Assembly: GCA_046728115.1 (NCBI GenBank)
Contig: JBKPDW010000564.1
Span: forward strand, 1-15,210
Direction of reading: 5' to 3'
Origin: CAVSWN01 sp046728115
GTDB taxonomy: Bacteria; Acidobacteriota; Vicinamibacteria; Vicinamibacterales; CAVVIG01
DNA: 15,210 nt
Below the pieces are notes generated by a model that worked only from the letters and a program-made list of their open reading frames with translations, was not told the origin of the DNA and made no database searches. The stretch's first letter is position 1; each line of letters opens with the position of its first letter. Below are positions 13,605 to 15,210 of the stretch, in pieces. Position numbers and translations under genes: made by a program.

Positions 13605-14969
13605 TCAGAAAAACGCCTCGTGCAGACGCATCATCGCATGAGGCACATCCGCGTTGCGCAGCACAAACGTGATGTTACGGCGCGATGCGGCCTGCGAAAC
13701 CAGACGCAGCGGAATGCGGTCCAGCGCGGTGACGGCCCTGGCGAAGAGCGTGGGATCGCCGCGCAGGCGCTCGCCGACGGCACAGATGATAGCCATATCG
13801 TGCTCGCAGCTCACCTCGGCAAAGTTGCGAAGGTTCTCGACAATCGCATCCAGTCGCCGAGTGTCGTCGACGGTCACCGACACGCTGACTTCCGACGTCG
13901 TGACCACATCGACGGCCGTCTTGAAGCGCTCGAACACCTCGAACAGACGGCGCAGGAACCCATGCGCCATCAGCATGCGTGATGACGTGATGTCGATCAC
14001 CGTCACTTCGCGCTTGCAGGCAATCGCCGCCAGCGTCGCGTCCGCTCGCTGAGGCAACGACGTAATGAGCGTTCCGGCATTCGAAGGCCGGCGAGAATTC
14101 AGGATCCGCACCGGAATGTTCTTCGCGACCGCTGGAAGGATGGTACTCGGGTGCAGCACCTTTGCGCCGAAGTACGCGAGCTCGGAGGCCTCCGCGAACG
14201 ACAGTTCCGGCACAACGCGAGGCTCCGCCACCACGCGCGGATCCGCCGTCAACATCCCGTCCACATCGGTCCAGATCTGGATTTCGCTTACCACGAGGCA
14301 CGCGCCGAAAATGGCGGCCGAATAGTCGGAGCCGCCACGCCCGAGCGTAGTCGTCACTCCGCTTGTCGTCGAGCCGATGAACCCGCCCAGCACCGGAACC
14401 GTACCGGACTCGGAGATTGGAGCAAGGTGCCCCTGCACCCGTTTGCATGTTTCGTCCATGTCCGGTGCAGCCGCCCCGTGTTCGGCATCGGTCACCAACA
14501 GGCTCCGCGCATCGACCCAGGCGGTCTTGATGCCGCGGTCCGCCAGAGCTGCCGCCACGATCCGACTGCTGACCAGCTCGCCGGCCGCAAGCACGGCATC
14601 GAGCGATCGAGGCGAAACGTCTCGGAGCACCGCCAGCGCATGAACGAGTCCGTTCAGCTCGTCGAATTCACTTCGAATGCTGGCGAGAAGGTCGGTTCGA
14701 CTCGATGTCGTGACGGCCGACGCCACGGCCAGATGTCGATCGAAGAGCGCACGAAGTTCGCCGGCGGCGCTTTGAGATTCACCGTCCTCCGCAAGCCGTG
14801 TGATCGCGACGAGCGCGTCGGTCACCTTCGAAAGCGCGGACACCACAACCACCGGCGCGATGGTCTTCGCACCGTCTGCCGACGCGTGCCGGCACACGAT
14901 CTCGATCAGCCGATCAATCGCGTCGGGATCGGCGACTGACGTGCCGCCGAACTTCATCACAACGTTCAT
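13605..14969 (-). CDS. lysC: Aspartokinase, monofunctional, lysine-sensitive type
   Basis: The enzyme phosphorylates aspartate, the entry step of the lysine/diaminopimelate, threonine and methionine pathways. The 454-residue protein has the kinase start VMKFGGTSVADPDAI (4-18), substrate/ATP segments GRGGSDYSAA (210-219), WTDVDGMLTADPR (233-245) and FGAKVLHPSTI (267-277), then two ACT domains (about 315-380 and 388-454). The first ACT holds HGFLRRLFEVFERF and VVTTSEVSVSVTVD, closely like E. coli AKIII, where lysine binds, so lysine feedback inhibition is likely. No homoserine dehydrogenase domain is fused. ATG at 14969 gives the family N-terminus with GGAC a short distance upstream. The frame stays open to 15110, but that extension only translates the repeat and is rejected. 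Confidence 0.97.
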   Translation of the reverse strand: MNVVMKFGGTSVADPDAIDRLIEIVCRHASADGAKTIAPVVVVSALSKVTDALVAITRLAEDGESQSAAGELRALFDRHLAVASAVTTSSRTDLLASIRSEFDELNGLVHALAVLRDVSPRSLDAVLAAGELVSSRIVAAALADRGIKTAWVDARSLLVTDAEHGAAAPDMDETCKRVQGHLAPISESGTVPVLGGFIGSTTSGVTTTLGRGGSDYSAAIFGACLVVSEIQIWTDVDGMLTADPRVVAEPRVVPELSFAEASELAYFGAKVLHPSTILPAVAKNIPVRILNSRRPSNAGTLITSLPQRADATLAAIACKREVTVIDITSSRMLMAHGFLRRLFEVFERFKTAVDVVTTSEVSVSVTVDDTRRLDAIVENLRNFAEVSCEHDMAIICAVGERLRGDPTLFARAVTALDRIPLRLVSQAASRRNITFVLRNADVPHAMMRLHEAFF

Positions 14970-14987
14970 GGCGACGTCCAAATGTAC

Positions 14988-15168
14988 GGTGCTGGGTGCC
15001 GGGTTCCAGGTGCCAAGTGCTCGGTGCCAAGTGCTCGGTGCCAAGTGCCAACGTGCTCGGTGCCGTGTGCCAAAGTGCTCGGTGCCAAGTGCCAACGTGC
15101 TCGGTGCCAAGTGCCAACGTGCTCGGTGCCAAGTGCCAACGTGGTCGGTGCCGAGTCACAACGTTCGC
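14988..15168. repeat. Heptanucleotide array E (GGTGCCA) grading into 22-bp higher-order repeats
   Basis: The stretch begins with exact 7-bp units (GGTGCTG, GGTGCCG, GGTTCCA, GGTGCCA, AGTGCTC). From 15037 it becomes tandem 22-bp units built as 7+7+8 (GGTGCCA, AGTGCCA, ACGTGCTC), repeated about six times to near 15168 with few changes. It lies 19 nt upstream of lysC, so the lysC leader or promoter must overlap or sit beyond it. The core equals that of array A, in opposite orientation on the plus strand. The remaining 15169-15210 shows no clear feature. Confidence 0.95.
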
Positions 15169-15210
15169 CGCAGCCAAGAGCACACGTGCGCGGTGCCTAT
15201 TGCCCTGTTG

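Noticed and set aside
14970..15110. N-terminal extension of lysC to 15110
   Set aside because: The extra residues are only translated repeat (LGTEH, LAPST units); aspartokinases begin at the MNVVMKFGGTSV segment.
14988..15168. CRISPR array
   Set aside because: The 22-bp units are directly tandem with no unique spacers and dissolve into 7-bp units at one end; no cas genes are present.
14988..15168. Plasmid iterons or replication origin
   Set aside because: There is no rep gene, DnaA-box cluster or AT-rich stretch, and the neighbours are chromosomal biosynthesis genes.
14970..15210. Lysine riboswitch upstream of lysC
   Set aside because: The leader consists of tandem repeats and I see none of the conserved L-box core; the true leader could lie beyond the window.

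Overview
The window is high-GC bacterial DNA, almost fully coding, with 13 protein genes in three transcription blocks. It begins with a leftover Nextera sequencing adapter, so the left edge is a contig end rather than a natural boundary. No rRNA, tRNA, phage or IS gene is visible. An in-cluster succinylase-type diaminopimelate pathway, a paired M16 peptidase operon and many 7-bp tandem arrays between genes suggest a Gram-negative soil-type phylum. My best guess is Acidobacteriota (Vicinamibacteria-like), inferred from general resemblance and not demonstrated.

Left block (minus strand, read from about 5574 down to 36): pyruvate kinase overlaps an MscS-type mechanosensitive channel (GTGA). After a 116-nt gap come two overlapping M16 zinc-peptidase genes, one with the HxxEH active site and one without it, which is the usual active/inactive pair. 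The inactive partner is cut by the adapter close to its 3' end.

Middle block (plus strand, 5799-7944): a family-3 SAM-dependent O-methyltransferase, a 50-residue protein and an amidase-signature enzyme are joined by ATGA and TGATG overlaps.

Right block (minus strand, read from 14969 down to 7988): lysC, dapB, dapA, dapD, an M20 deacylase in the dapE position, and a membrane-anchored MutS-like ATPase that overlaps the M20 gene by 14 nt. This block covers much of the aspartate-to-diaminopimelate/lysine route, namely aspartokinase, dihydrodipicolinate synthase and reductase, tetrahydrodipicolinate succinyltransferase and the probable desuccinylase. Aspartate semialdehyde dehydrogenase, the aminotransferase and the epimerase are not in the window.

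The most unusual content is non-coding. Five separate arrays have a strict or near-strict 7-bp period, with cores that are constant within each array but mostly differ between arrays: GGTGCCR (twice, in opposite orientation), GTTCGNN, AAGTCTG and GGTCCGT. They fill the pyk/methyltransferase divergent gap, the amidase/MutS convergent gap, the dapA-dapD gap and the region upstream of lysC. One lies inside the N-terminal coding region of the inactive M16 gene. Two of the five contain inverted arms. Two appear to supply Shine-Dalgarno sequences, one supplies a stop codon and one encodes a 7-residue peptide repeat. The other gaps hold different repeats: a 26-bp tandem repeat (dapB-dapA) and two imperfect inverted repeats (lysC-dapB and mscS-M16).
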